Below, piece by piece: positions 1 to 8,641 of a DNA stretch of 64,000 bases. The stretch spans positions 30,393 through 94,392 of the forward strand of contig JALQUB010000071.1 in NCBI GenBank assembly GCA_023268635.1, read 5' to 3'. The stretch is from Pseudomonadales bacterium (GTDB lineage: Bacteria; Pseudomonadota; Gammaproteobacteria; Pseudomonadales; Pseudohongiellaceae). The translations under genes and the position numbers were made by a program. The notes beneath the pieces were generated by a model. It saw only the letters and a program-made list of their open reading frames with translations. It had not been told where the DNA came from and did not search any database. Every line of letters begins with the position of its first letter. Within the stretch, counting starts at the first letter, position 1.

Positions 1-1086
1 GCTGATAATTGCGAATGCGGCGGCGGTAGTTGGAGTCCTTCCCGCGACGAGGAAAGCGACCAACACAAGCATCGGGATAATGAAATGCCAGCCGCCTTTC
101 ATCACGTCGCGGAGTCGCTCGGCGTCGGCAGCCTTCACCGTGATGAGCCCGAGTCGCTTCGCTTCGATGCGAACAAAATAGGACACGGTGAGGAAGTAAA
201 GAATGGCCGGTAAGGTAGAGGCCGCGATGATAGTGAGGTAGGAAATCTGGGTGTAACTGGCGAGCACGAATGCGCCGGCGCCCATGACCGGGGGCATGAG
301 TGCACCGCCGGTGGAGGAAGCGGCGACCACACCCGCCGAAAACTTAGCCGAAAAGCCTGATTTTCGCATCATCGGAATCGTGATCACTCCGGTCGATACA
401 GTATTTGCCACTGCCGAGCCCGACACGGAACCCATGAGACCAGACCCCACTACAGCGACGAGTCCCGCGCCACCGGTATAGCGTCCTGCGAGGCAGCCGG
501 CCAAGCGCACGATGAAGTCTCCAGCGCCAGAGCGAAGCAGGAAGGCGCCGAAGATGATAAACATAAAGACGAATGTCGAAGAAATTTGCGCGGTGAGCCC
601 GAACATTCCTTCGGTGGTGAAGAAACTGCGATAGAGCACCGTCTCTAAACTCAAGCCGGGGAAAGAAAAAACGCCGCCTATGTAGCGTCCCAAAAATAGG
701 ATATAGGACAAACTCAACACTATCAGTATCGGCATGAACCAACCCGTCGTGCGACGCGTGAATTCAATCGCTAGGGCGATCGCGATAAATGAGAATAGAT
801 AGTCGCTAAAGATGTATTCAGTCTCACGGGCGTAGAGCGCGTTCTCGAAGAAAATGAGATAAGCCGAAGTGGCGACGGCGAGTCCCGCGAGCGAAATATT
901 CACCCAGTAGGTGACGCTCCGCCGCTCGATACGGTCTGACTCATTCGCCATGAGCGCACACAGTGCGCAGAATCCGCCGAAGTGGATTGCAGCAAGCCAC
1001 AATTCAGAAATACTCGCGAACACATTGCAGTAAATATGGAATGCGGCGAAAGCGAATGCGGCCCAGCGCAAAGAGGGAGACTTCAT
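1..1086 (-). CDS. TRAP transporter fused permease (4TM/12TM), 3' end cut by window
   Basis: Inner-membrane permease of a TAXI-type TRAP transporter, which imports an organic acid-like substrate driven by an ion gradient. Reading the minus strand from the ATG at 1086 gives about 361 uninterrupted residues running off the left edge. The protein is a chain of hydrophobic segments and contains the DctM-type stretch VGSGLMGSVSGSAVANTVST and then STGGALMPPVMGAGAF, which are hallmarks of the large subunit; the N-terminal part is the fused small subunit. The start overlaps the stop of the upstream receptor gene by 4 nt (ATGA), so the two are translationally coupled. The C-terminus lies outside the window. 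The substrate cannot be read from the sequence. Confidence 0.9.
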   Translation of the reverse strand, partial: MKSPSLRWAAFAFAAFHIYCNVFASISELWLAAIHFGGFCALCALMANESDRIERRSVTYWVNISLAGLAVATSAYLIFFENALYARETEYIFSDYLFSFIAIALAIEFTRRTTGWFMPILIVLSLSYILFLGRYIGGVFSFPGLSLETVLYRSFFTTEGMFGLTAQISSTFVFMFIIFGAFLLRSGAGDFIVRLAGCLAGRYTGGAGLVAVVGSGLMGSVSGSAVANTVSTGVITIPMMRKSGFSAKFSAGVVAASSTGGALMPPVMGAGAFVLASYTQISYLTIIAASTLPAILYFLTVSYFVRIEAKRLGLITVKAADAERLRDVMKGGWHFIIPMLVLVAFLVAGRTPTTAAAFAIIS

Positions 1087-2225
1087 CGTGCTTCCTCCTC
1101 ACTGGCTGCTTTCATCGCCCGTGCCCGAGCCAGCATTTCACGTCCTTTTACGTCGGTATCGAAGGGTAGCGCTTCTAGCTCCCCCTCACTCCAATCCTCG
1201 GCATGAATCAATCTATCAGGAATCTCTATGCCCACTTCGCGGTAGTAGCGAATCGCGCCACGGTGGAGTGGCGCACCAAGCCCTTCGATGGCAATGTCTA
1301 GCCGCATATCCTTAGTCGCACCATGAATTTCTTGTAGGGTCGCTAGGTTTTCCCAGATCACCTTGGTGATTTGATAGACGCTCTCTTCAGGGATGTCAGC
1401 GCGTGTGACGAGCACATTGGGTGAGCCGATGGTACGTATGTGTTCGGTCTGATTTGGATACGTGCCGGGAGGGAAGTCGTACCAGTCCCAAAGTGGGTAG
1501 GTAGAATTCAGTTTGTCGAGTGTTTCCTGAGTCCAGTTGAGAATTGTGAGGCGGTCGCCGAGTAAGGCATAGGCCTGCGTGATCGAGCTCACTGGTGCGC
1601 CGGCCGGTATATTCATGCCGACAATATTGCCGTCTTGAATGGCGCTTGTCGTCGGGCCGTACCCCATATAGGCGAGGTTGAATTTATTTTGATAGTCGAT
1701 GCCCAGTGTGTCGAGAATAAAGCGGCCAGTCTGCTCTGCCCCGGAATTGCGTTGGCCGAGGACATAGCGCTCGCCATTGATATTGTCTAGGTCCATGATT
1801 TCGCCCGTGGGAGCGAGTTCAGTCAACAGCACGAAGTGTTCGACGTTCTGCCACATCGCGCCGATGCTGCGCATCTGTGTCTGAGGCTTGCTGACCGGGC
1901 CCTCGCCGTTCCAAGACCAAGCGCCGAACGGGCCTTGCAAGAGGGCAAATTGTGCTTGATTGTCGCGTAATAATTTCACGTTCTCTAAGGATCCTGCCGA
2001 GCTGATGGCGGTCAGCGATATGCCTTCACTTTCCGCGAGTTGTGCGTGTGCGAGTGTGGCTAATGCAACGCCGACTGGATAATAGGTACCTCCAGTAGTG
2101 GCGGTGGTCAGGATGTAGGGACGCGCGCGTGAGAGTTCATCGCTGCAGGCGCTAAGTGAGAATAGGATTACGAGCGCTCCGATGCCGAGCAGGCGGGAAG
2201 AAAAAGAGACTACAGGCGTTCGCAT
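1083..2225 (-). CDS. TAXI family TRAP transporter solute receptor, lipoprotein
   Basis: Periplasmic substrate-binding protein (380 aa) that delivers ligand to the fused TRAP permease encoded just downstream. The N-terminus is a lipoprotein signal with lipobox L24-S-A-C27, so the receptor is probably tethered to a membrane. The body opens with ILTTATTGGTYYPVGVALA, the typical TAXI N-terminal motif, and continues with TAISSAGSLENVKLLRDN and FALLQGPFGAWSW, also family-like. An AAGGA ribosome-binding site precedes the ATG at 2225. Length is slightly above usual TAXI receptors. The ligand is unknown; glutamate and other carboxylates are known for some family members but nothing here decides it. 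Confidence 0.88.
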   Translation of the reverse strand: MRTPVVSFSSRLLGIGALVILFSLSACSDELSRARPYILTTATTGGTYYPVGVALATLAHAQLAESEGISLTAISSAGSLENVKLLRDNQAQFALLQGPFGAWSWNGEGPVSKPQTQMRSIGAMWQNVEHFVLLTELAPTGEIMDLDNINGERYVLGQRNSGAEQTGRFILDTLGIDYQNKFNLAYMGYGPTTSAIQDGNIVGMNIPAGAPVSSITQAYALLGDRLTILNWTQETLDKLNSTYPLWDWYDFPPGTYPNQTEHIRTIGSPNVLVTRADIPEESVYQITKVIWENLATLQEIHGATKDMRLDIAIEGLGAPLHRGAIRYYREVGIEIPDRLIHAEDWSEGELEALPFDTDVKGREMLARARAMKAASEEEAR

Positions 2226-2257
2226 TGACGATCCTTTATTCGATTTAGGGTGGTGAT

Positions 2258-2512
2258 CTATGGTTTCGGTTTATCAGATTTATCAGCGCCGAGCGTATTG
2301 TTGACTGTGCCCGCGAGAGGTTTTTCGGTCTCGATGATGCCGATGAGGGCGATCGCGCCGAGAAATACCATGGCGACTAGGAGTAGCCCCATTATTAGTA
2401 GGACGCGGATCAGGAGGTTGATGTTGGTGTCGGTGAAGTATTCCACTGACTCAGCGGTGCCAGTGACGATGATGATTGCCACACCGAATGCGATCCAGAT
2501 TGCCTTTTTCAT
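2258..2512 (-). CDS. Small membrane protein of unknown family
   Basis: An 84-residue protein with two hydrophobic segments (about residues 4-20 and 34-62) and a charged tail ending DKSDKPKP. It sits 32 nt upstream of the TAXI receptor and 37 nt downstream of the second FG-GAP gene, all on the minus strand, and has an AG-rich ribosome-binding site before its ATG. I do not recognise the family. Position favours an accessory subunit of the TRAP system, but it could equally be the last gene of the ABC/FG-GAP unit upstream. Confidence 0.6.
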   Translation of the reverse strand: MKKAIWIAFGVAIIIVTGTAESVEYFTDTNINLLIRVLLIMGLLLVAMVFLGAIALIGIIETEKPLAGTVNNTLGADKSDKPKP

Positions 2513-2549
2513 GGCCTACTCTCATTAACTCATGCTTGTGAATGGCTTT

Positions 2550-4226
2550 TTATTCTGAGAGTAAGAGTATGCCTTCAATTGCGTCTGGGGTCATCGCCGT
2601 AAAGACGAAAATATCATCAAGACTGTCTTTATTTATGCGTGTTGCGACTAGGCCGCCGCTGTTGAGGTCGGCGGTTAGGGGGATGCTGAGGCTCGCTACA
2701 GTGTCGATTCCGTTGAGTGGGTCACTATCGATGACTGCTGCATCGACGACAGCTTTCAGGTCTATGGTGTAGTTGTCTCGATCTCGGCTGTAATTTAGGG
2801 CGCCAAGGAATGTGGTGCTGGATGCTATTTCGACGGCGTCATAAAAGACCTTCAGCTGGTCATTGACTAGCACCAGAAGGTCATTGCGTTGATTCTCTGC
2901 GACTCCTTCCCTGAAGTCATTATTGAGCTGAGCGTTAGCAGAGAGTGAATTCACCGATTCGCCCGCCGCTCTCGCCTCATCGGCGATGTTGCGGAGAGAC
3001 GTGGCGAGTCGAATCACCGACGGAAACTTGAGTGCGACGGTGATCTTGCGGGAGGGTCGCCTAGCGAATTCATTGCCTTCATTTCTGTAAACGAAGGCCT
3101 CGACAGAGATGCTGCCGGACAGGGCGAGCCAGACGAAGATGTCGCCAACGGAAATGGGTTCGACGCGCCAGAGCCAGAGGTCTTTCTTGCCATCACCGTC
3201 TTCATCATTCAGAAATGTGGAGAGCACATTTCCGCCAGAGCGCAGGACTTGGCGCGGGGAGTCGAGGTCTAGCCCATTCGCATGCCCGCCGAATATGGAA
3301 ACCTTGCCGCCTTCGCGGAGGAGTAAATCCGCAATATTATCGCCATCGATATCCTCGAGGATCTCTTCGTGGCTGAGCGCGAGTACGCCTGTTAAATTGG
3401 CGAAATCGAGATTTTCAATATCGAATTTACCTAACCGCGCCTCAATCTCTTCACGGTCTATGGTGTAACTCGGGTTCGAGGAGAAATAGAACTGCGAGTC
3501 AGTATCGGCGAGGAAGACGGCTAGTTTCTGCTCTGTGTCTGAGATCAAGTCCTCGGCCCCATCATTATTCACATCACGCAACAATAAATTTGGAATGTGT
3601 AAGGACTGGCCAATTCGGCGCGTGATATCGGGGGAATACAGGGTGGTATTGAGTCGTGTCTCTGTCTCGACTCGAATCGGGGATAAAAATCCGTCAGGGG
3701 ATTTGAGATGGATGGCGACCTGGTTCGCCTCTGGGAGTATGAGATCATCCAAGCCATCACCATTGACGTCGTTGACGAAATTGAGCGGATGGACTCCCGC
3801 ACCTATAGGCGAGCGTAGTCCGCTCAGCACGCTTATGGGTGACGTCCAGGCAGTGTCATCGTCTAGCAACTGGTAGACCTTCACTTCCGCACCCGCTTCT
3901 AGGGTGACGAGCGCGAGTTTATTGGGATTCTGTCCTAGGTTGTTGGAGAAATCCCAGCCGAGGGAATCCGAGTCGAGAGTAAAAGTCACGAAACCCGAAG
4001 TGAAGTTGAAGCCATTCTCAGTCTGGAGATAGACGCGGAGCTCTTCGTCGAGTTGCGCGAGCAAGTCGGTGCGGCCATCATTATTTAAATCGACGCTGGT
4101 GAAACTTTTTGTGTCGATCGGCAATGAGAAGGGAGTCTGGTTAAAGTGTAGTTCGTCGGCCGCCTGGATATTACCAATGCCCAAGCTGAATAGCGCTATA
4201 GAGAGTCGAGACGCGAAACGGGTCAT
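2550..4226 (-). CDS. Exported FG-GAP/VCBS repeat protein (second copy)
   Basis: A 558-residue protein with a cleavable-type signal peptide (about residues 1-22, ending NIQAA) and at least five FG-GAP calcium-loop repeats: DLNNDGRTDLL, DVNGDGLDDLIL, DVNNDGAEDLI, DIDGDNIADLLL and DEDGDGKKDLWLW. Such repeats fold as blades of a beta-propeller in extracellular or periplasmic proteins and bind calcium. Its ATG at 4226 overlaps the preceding FG-GAP gene by 4 nt (ATGA). No enzymatic domain is visible, so an adhesive, binding or scaffold role is inferred. It is the last member of the five-gene unit led by the ABC ATPase. Confidence 0.85.
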   Translation of the reverse strand: MTRFASRLSIALFSLGIGNIQAADELHFNQTPFSLPIDTKSFTSVDLNNDGRTDLLAQLDEELRVYLQTENGFNFTSGFVTFTLDSDSLGWDFSNNLGQNPNKLALVTLEAGAEVKVYQLLDDDTAWTSPISVLSGLRSPIGAGVHPLNFVNDVNGDGLDDLILPEANQVAIHLKSPDGFLSPIRVETETRLNTTLYSPDITRRIGQSLHIPNLLLRDVNNDGAEDLISDTEQKLAVFLADTDSQFYFSSNPSYTIDREEIEARLGKFDIENLDFANLTGVLALSHEEILEDIDGDNIADLLLREGGKVSIFGGHANGLDLDSPRQVLRSGGNVLSTFLNDEDGDGKKDLWLWRVEPISVGDIFVWLALSGSISVEAFVYRNEGNEFARRPSRKITVALKFPSVIRLATSLRNIADEARAAGESVNSLSANAQLNNDFREGVAENQRNDLLVLVNDQLKVFYDAVEIASSTTFLGALNYSRDRDNYTIDLKAVVDAAVIDSDPLNGIDTVASLSIPLTADLNSGGLVATRINKDSLDDIFVFTAMTPDAIEGILLLSE

Positions 4227-5833
4227 TGAGATCCTCCTCGAGAAACTAACACGGTTATGCTGTTCCCATGTCGGAGTATGAGGTCGGGTATCGCATCGCT
4301 GTTGAGCGCTAAGACTTCAAATTCAAATACTGTTTTGTCGCTTGTATATTCCCAGAAAGCTTGTGTGGCAATTTGTAAATTATCGTCGATCTTTTTTGCG
4401 GCTAGGGTGCCCCGTTCGGTAATGAATAGAGCATCGCGCCTACCATCGCCATCGATGTCATAACGTAGCGACATTTGTTCGGATAGGCCTCGAACATTGC
4501 TGGCTGAAAAGCTCTCGACAAGCTGGCTTGTGGGTCTGCGTGCGAACAGAGTTCCACCTGCTTCATTTGTTGCTTCGGGAGCGTACAACAACTGAGTGCG
4601 ATTAATACTTGCATTACGAATAGCATCGACGACGGGTAAGGTGTAGTAGCTCACACTGAGTGCGGTTGCACCGGTCGCCAAGGGGAGGGTGTCGATGCGC
4701 ACGTCATAGCCTGCGAATCGCATGAGTTGATCGGGGCGTACAATGTTAAACGCACTTTTCTCACTTTCAGTCGCATAGCTAAGGTAGAAACGCGCTTCCC
4801 ATTCATCGCCATCGCCGGCGAGACTATACAGGTCCTGTCTTCCGTCATCGTTCAAGTCTGCGAATTGCAATTCGTCTCCGTCTTCAAAGCTCGTCGACCA
4901 CAGCTCATCGTCCGAGAACCCTTCCTCGGTTTGATAGGCAATATTCAGTTGCGGCTGCGCATTGTCGTCGAGGTTGATAAAGGCAAGATCTTCCTTCCCG
5001 TCGCCATCGAAGTCCGCGAAAACTGCATTCGGAATCCAATCTGCAGTATCGAGTAGGGCGCGTTTGTCGGCGTTTGAGTCCCAAGCGCTGACGAAGTCAT
5101 CGAACGGGTTCTGCCGCGCGACTTCTACTTTTATGCTTATTCCAGCTTCGGCGTTAATACCTAGATTTGTCTCTAAATTAGTCTCTCTGTTGTTTCGACG
5201 AGCTAAAGTGAGTGAGTCATTGACCGTCGTAATACCCCCCGCGTCAGAGAATCCTTCGGCGTTGCCGCGGAAGAAACGAAATCCCTTTTCAGCGGGAAGA
5301 AGGAGGTCTGGAAATTGTTCCCCATTCCTGCTTTTCAACTGGGGGAGAAACTCCACACGCCGTTGAGAGGCGATTGAAACGAGAGAGTCGAACTGCATAA
5401 TGGGTTTTAGGTTATCGGCATACCCTTCCGTTCCGGCGGAAAGGCTGAATACGCCATTCGCCGCATGCAAGATTAATTCAGTGCCCGGTTCGTCGCGCAA
5501 ATCCCCAAAGCCTATCGCGATAATTTCCGATTTAATGTCGATGCGCTGGGGTGTGTTAGGAAAATCACCGTTCACATCTTGGTAGTGGATAAGGAGTTCG
5601 CGGCCGTTCGCCTGAGTGTAGTCTCCATAAATAAGGTCGAGCAGCCCATCGCCATTAAGATCCTCGGTAAGCAATGGCGACCAATTTTCTGATCGATTAA
5701 GTTCAAACGCGGCGAAGTTGGGTTGATAAGATGTTGAAGAATTCGCGTTATCCTGCGCCTGAGCGGTAAAAGCGCACAAGCTCAGGCAGGCTACTAGAGT
5801 GCCGGTGACAATATTTTTTCCGACTTTGCTCAA
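4223..5833 (-). CDS. Exported FG-GAP/VCBS repeat protein (first copy)
   Basis: A 536-residue exported protein with a clear signal peptide (residues 1-26, ending FTAQAQ) and FG-GAP calcium loops DLNGDGLLDLI, DFDGDGKEDLAF, DLNDDGRQDLY and DIDGDGRRDALF, implying a propeller fold. It is homologous in architecture, but not closely similar, to the adjacent downstream gene. The only start that gives the signal peptide is a TTG at 5833, whose last bases overlap the TGA stop of the PDZ gene (TTGA); translation is therefore expected to depend on coupling. No catalytic motif is seen. Confidence 0.83.
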   Translation of the reverse strand: MSKVGKNIVTGTLVACLSLCAFTAQAQDNANSSTSYQPNFAAFELNRSENWSPLLTEDLNGDGLLDLIYGDYTQANGRELLIHYQDVNGDFPNTPQRIDIKSEIIAIGFGDLRDEPGTELILHAANGVFSLSAGTEGYADNLKPIMQFDSLVSIASQRRVEFLPQLKSRNGEQFPDLLLPAEKGFRFFRGNAEGFSDAGGITTVNDSLTLARRNNRETNLETNLGINAEAGISIKVEVARQNPFDDFVSAWDSNADKRALLDTADWIPNAVFADFDGDGKEDLAFINLDDNAQPQLNIAYQTEEGFSDDELWSTSFEDGDELQFADLNDDGRQDLYSLAGDGDEWEARFYLSYATESEKSAFNIVRPDQLMRFAGYDVRIDTLPLATGATALSVSYYTLPVVDAIRNASINRTQLLYAPEATNEAGGTLFARRPTSQLVESFSASNVRGLSEQMSLRYDIDGDGRRDALFITERGTLAAKKIDDNLQIATQAFWEYTSDKTVFEFEVLALNSDAIPDLILRHGNSITVLVSRGGSQ

Positions 5834-6789
5834 CGTTCGATTTCCTCGATTAACTCACCGTAATCGCTCGCGTATTCGAACAAGCCGAGGAGCTTATGGA
5901 TGCGCTCTCCGCCGATCTGTTGGTAGTGATAGAGAGAAAATAGCCAGAGATTGAGGAGGGTGAATTCCTTGCTCTTATTTTGAAGCGAGGCCTCGTAGTT
6001 CATGACGGGGCCTAAGGAAATGCGGCTAACGCGCCGGCCTGGGTGCCAGAGCTTTAGAGCAATTCGACTTAACTGGTCACCATCGTAAACATCTAACACC
6101 ACTCGGTCACCCAATTCATGCTCTAGAGTGAGTCGATTGATGAGATCCTGTGCGGAATTTAATTCGCGACCTTGCAGGGCGATGATGTTGTCGCCAATCT
6201 TGATTCCTGCCTCGCTCAAAGGGCTTTCGTCGAATATTTCCACGACGGTTGCCGCTGCGACTTGTCGTTTTTTATCCGGTGTGACATTGATCAATGCCGA
6301 GCTATAACCGGCGCGCGTGGCGAAAGGGTCAATTCTATAAAGTTCTTTCGGTTCGCTTCCTTGATGCGCAGCCCGAGCGAGGACGTTGGCTGCGAAGACG
6401 GTCGAGTCCCGACGGACTGTGAATTCAAACATGCCGGGCTGCGCAGTTTGCTCCAGCAAAGCCAGTGTATCGGGTGAGTCTGTCGGCAGGTCGTTTATCC
6501 GCAATACAACATCTCCGGCACGTATGCCCGCGGCCTCGGCGGCTCCACCTGGTGTCAGCGCACGCACTCGAATGCCGGGCAGGGTTTCGAGATTGAATAG
6601 AGAGTCACTTTCGTTCGTACCCGCTTCAAGACCGAAGTCAATAGACTGCGGTTCGTCCTCAACGGAAACGAGCTGAATTCGCTCCGGTGACAGAGTGAGT
6701 TCAGGTATTTGTTGGGTAGCCTCATAGCTCACGCAGCGAACCAGAGACAGTGCCATTAGTAGGGCTAGTCCTGCTCGTATAAAAGTCAT
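5830..6789 (-). CDS. Double-PDZ periplasmic protein
   Basis: A 319-residue protein with an N-terminal hydrophobic signal (residues 1-18) followed by Cys19. The sequence before the cysteine is LVRC, so a lipobox is imperfect and lipidation is uncertain. Two PDZ-like segments are visible: about 68-130 (LTPGGAAEAAGIRAGDVVLRI) and about 165-250 (FDESPLSEAGIKIGDNIIAL). No protease triad is present, so it probably binds peptides or partners rather than cutting them. I chose the ATG at 6789 because it overlaps the permease stop by 4 nt; a longer reading frame upstream lies inside the permease gene. It links the ABC transporter to the FG-GAP genes. Confidence 0.8.
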   Translation of the reverse strand: MTFIRAGLALLMALSLVRCVSYEATQQIPELTLSPERIQLVSVEDEPQSIDFGLEAGTNESDSLFNLETLPGIRVRALTPGGAAEAAGIRAGDVVLRINDLPTDSPDTLALLEQTAQPGMFEFTVRRDSTVFAANVLARAAHQGSEPKELYRIDPFATRAGYSSALINVTPDKKRQVAAATVVEIFDESPLSEAGIKIGDNIIALQGRELNSAQDLINRLTLEHELGDRVVLDVYDGDQLSRIALKLWHPGRRVSRISLGPVMNYEASLQNKSKEFTLLNLWLFSLYHYQQIGGERIHKLLGLFEYASDYGELIEEIER

Positions 6790-7637
6790 AGCGTTTTTCT
6801 CCGCACAACGACTAAGCTCAGCGCTAAGCAAATGAGGAAAGTTGGCAGAGGCGCCCAATAATTGAGTTGTAATAAGCGGTCGTCGATCAATACGTCGGAA
6901 TAACCTCGAGCTAGCCGTGCGACATCTCCAAGATACGAGGCATCGATGAGGGAAGGTTGAAATGTCGCGTAAAAATAGGCGGCAGTATCTCCGAGCGAAG
7001 TCTTGAATACATCGAATGAGAGGGTGAGGCCTAGTGCGAGCGTCAACGCCTGGGTCGCCGATTGCGCTAAGATGGAAAGCATTAGTCCGAACGCTATCGC
7101 TGCGGGCAAAGGCAATGCGGCGAGCTGTAAACCCAAATGAATTTCTTTGAGGATTTCTCCTTCACTGATGAGTTCGTAGCCATCTTCCACCACGGGTCCA
7201 AGCTCGAAGAGCATGGTGCTGAGCCACCAGCTACCAAAGATCAACACGATTAGTGAGGTCGCTGTTAGTAAATACAGGCTTAGTAATTTGGAAATGACTA
7301 AATTTGTTCGGCTCACTCGACGAATGACTGAGTGGCGGAGCGAGCCTAAGTCCCGTTCTGCGGCGAAGCTGTGCGCTGCAGAGGCGACGCAGAGGAGCCC
7401 AAGTGCTATAAAACCCGTAACGAGAGCGTCTACCCAGTAACCGTAACCACTCGACGCTACTTCGAGAGGGTCTGAACCTAATAACGCCTTTTGTGCTTGC
7501 GCGCCAGATTCACCGAGTGCAGAAAATAGGAGTTGTATTGCGGCGAGGGAAACGGGTGCTAGGACTAATAAGCGCGTCCCGAGTGAGCGTACAGCGACAA
7601 ATAATTCCGCACGCAGCGCAGAGATGAAGGCGTTCAT
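6786..7637 (-). CDS. ABC-2 type transporter permease
   Basis: A 283-residue inner-membrane protein with about six hydrophobic segments (near 18-38, 72-92, 125-148, 172-197, 200-215 and 258-278), the usual size of an ABC-2 family or NosY/GldF-like permease subunit. It pairs with the ATPase encoded directly upstream, with a 4-nt ATGA overlap at 7634-7637, and overlaps the PDZ gene in the same way. Only one permease gene is present, so a homodimer is likely. Substrate is unknown; the context with exported propeller proteins suggests export or envelope remodelling rather than nutrient uptake. Confidence 0.82.
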   Translation of the reverse strand: MNAFISALRAELFVAVRSLGTRLLVLAPVSLAAIQLLFSALGESGAQAQKALLGSDPLEVASSGYGYWVDALVTGFIALGLLCVASAAHSFAAERDLGSLRHSVIRRVSRTNLVISKLLSLYLLTATSLIVLIFGSWWLSTMLFELGPVVEDGYELISEGEILKEIHLGLQLAALPLPAAIAFGLMLSILAQSATQALTLALGLTLSFDVFKTSLGDTAAYFYATFQPSLIDASYLGDVARLARGYSDVLIDDRLLQLNYWAPLPTFLICLALSLVVVRRKTL

Positions 7638-8596
7638 AGCGCACCCCTCGACGCAATGCTAGTCGGCGTATCACTAGTGTGCTCGCGGAATACAGTATTC
7701 AATGAAGCCTGCCCGTGAACGAGTTCTTCGACCTCGATACCAGACTCGATTAATTTCCGGTTTATTTCGGCTGGTTTCGCGCCCTGCAAAACAATATGCA
7801 GCACGTTGTTGATGATTCGCTCTATCGATAGCCCACTCATGGTTGCGAGTAATTCCTGTGCTGCTTCACATTGTGGTGTTGTGATTTCTACTCTAGCGCT
7901 GGTGGCGGCTAGTAAACTCTCCACGGACCCACTCACGGCTATACGACCCTCGTGCAACACGGATAGGTGAGTGCAGATAGTTTGCAAATAGGGAAGTTGA
8001 TGGCTAGAGAGTAAAAAACTCATGCCAAATTCGCGGTTGAATCTACTGATTAGCTCTAAGACTTCATCGACTCCCCCCGCATCTAGGCCATTGAATGGTT
8101 CATCGAGGAGAATAAGTTCGGGATTTCCCAAGAGAGCGTGGGCGATGGAGGCGCGTCGGCGATTACCGAGAGACAGGCTGCGAACTTTATAGTTGGCGTA
8201 GCGATTAATCTCTAACAGAGACATGACCTCGTCGACATCCCGTTCAGGATTTGGCAGCAACAGACGAGCGTGCTCTAAAGCCTGCCTCACGGACAGATGA
8301 GTATGCAGTGATGGAGTGTCGAAAATGGCGACCACGCGTCCCTCGGCTCTATAGAGATGCGAGGGCGGTAGGTCGAGTACAGAGATTGCGCCGCTATCGA
8401 TCGGCCGCAATCCGAGGATGCAATCCAGCGTTGTCGTCTTGCCTGAACCGTTTAGCCCCACAAGGCCATGTATAGCACCATGCTCGACGACGAGATCGAG
8501 GCTCTTCAGTACGGCAACCTTGCCAAAGCTCTTGCTGACACCTTGGAGTGTGATGGCGGCTTGTTGTTTTGTCTGCGGTGCGGTCATCTTGGCCAC
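7634..8596 (-). CDS. ABC transporter ATP-binding protein
   Basis: Cytoplasmic ATPase of 320 residues for the adjacent ABC-2 permease. Motifs in order: Walker A GLNGSGKTT (about residues 47-55), signature LSLGNRRR (a variant of LSGGQ, about 145), Walker B ELILLDEPF with following FNGLDAGG, and the H-loop SSHQL. About 90 residues follow the nucleotide-binding fold, as in NosF/GldA-type exporters' ATPases. Start is either the GTG at 8596 or the ATG at 8587; no strong ribosome-binding site decides it. It is the first gene of the overlapping unit that reads down to 2550. Confidence 0.9.
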   Translation of the reverse strand: MAKMTAPQTKQQAAITLQGVSKSFGKVAVLKSLDLVVEHGAIHGLVGLNGSGKTTTLDCILGLRPIDSGAISVLDLPPSHLYRAEGRVVAIFDTPSLHTHLSVRQALEHARLLLPNPERDVDEVMSLLEINRYANYKVRSLSLGNRRRASIAHALLGNPELILLDEPFNGLDAGGVDEVLELISRFNREFGMSFLLSSHQLPYLQTICTHLSVLHEGRIAVSGSVESLLAATSARVEITTPQCEAAQELLATMSGLSIERIINNVLHIVLQGAKPAEINRKLIESGIEVEELVHGQASLNTVFREHTSDTPTSIASRGAL

Positions 8597-8641
8597 AAGC
8601 TTATTTAATCACTGATGTATCGAAGCTGAATGCTTGCATCA

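Noticed and set aside
3109..3468. Plus-strand open frame opposite the FG-GAP gene
   Set aside because: It is the complement of the calcium-loop repeats, Ser/Arg-rich, with no ribosome-binding site or homologous motif.
6790..6858. Longer start for the PDZ protein
   Set aside because: It lies wholly within the permease gene and would remove the signal sequence from the N-terminus; the ATGA overlap start is better.
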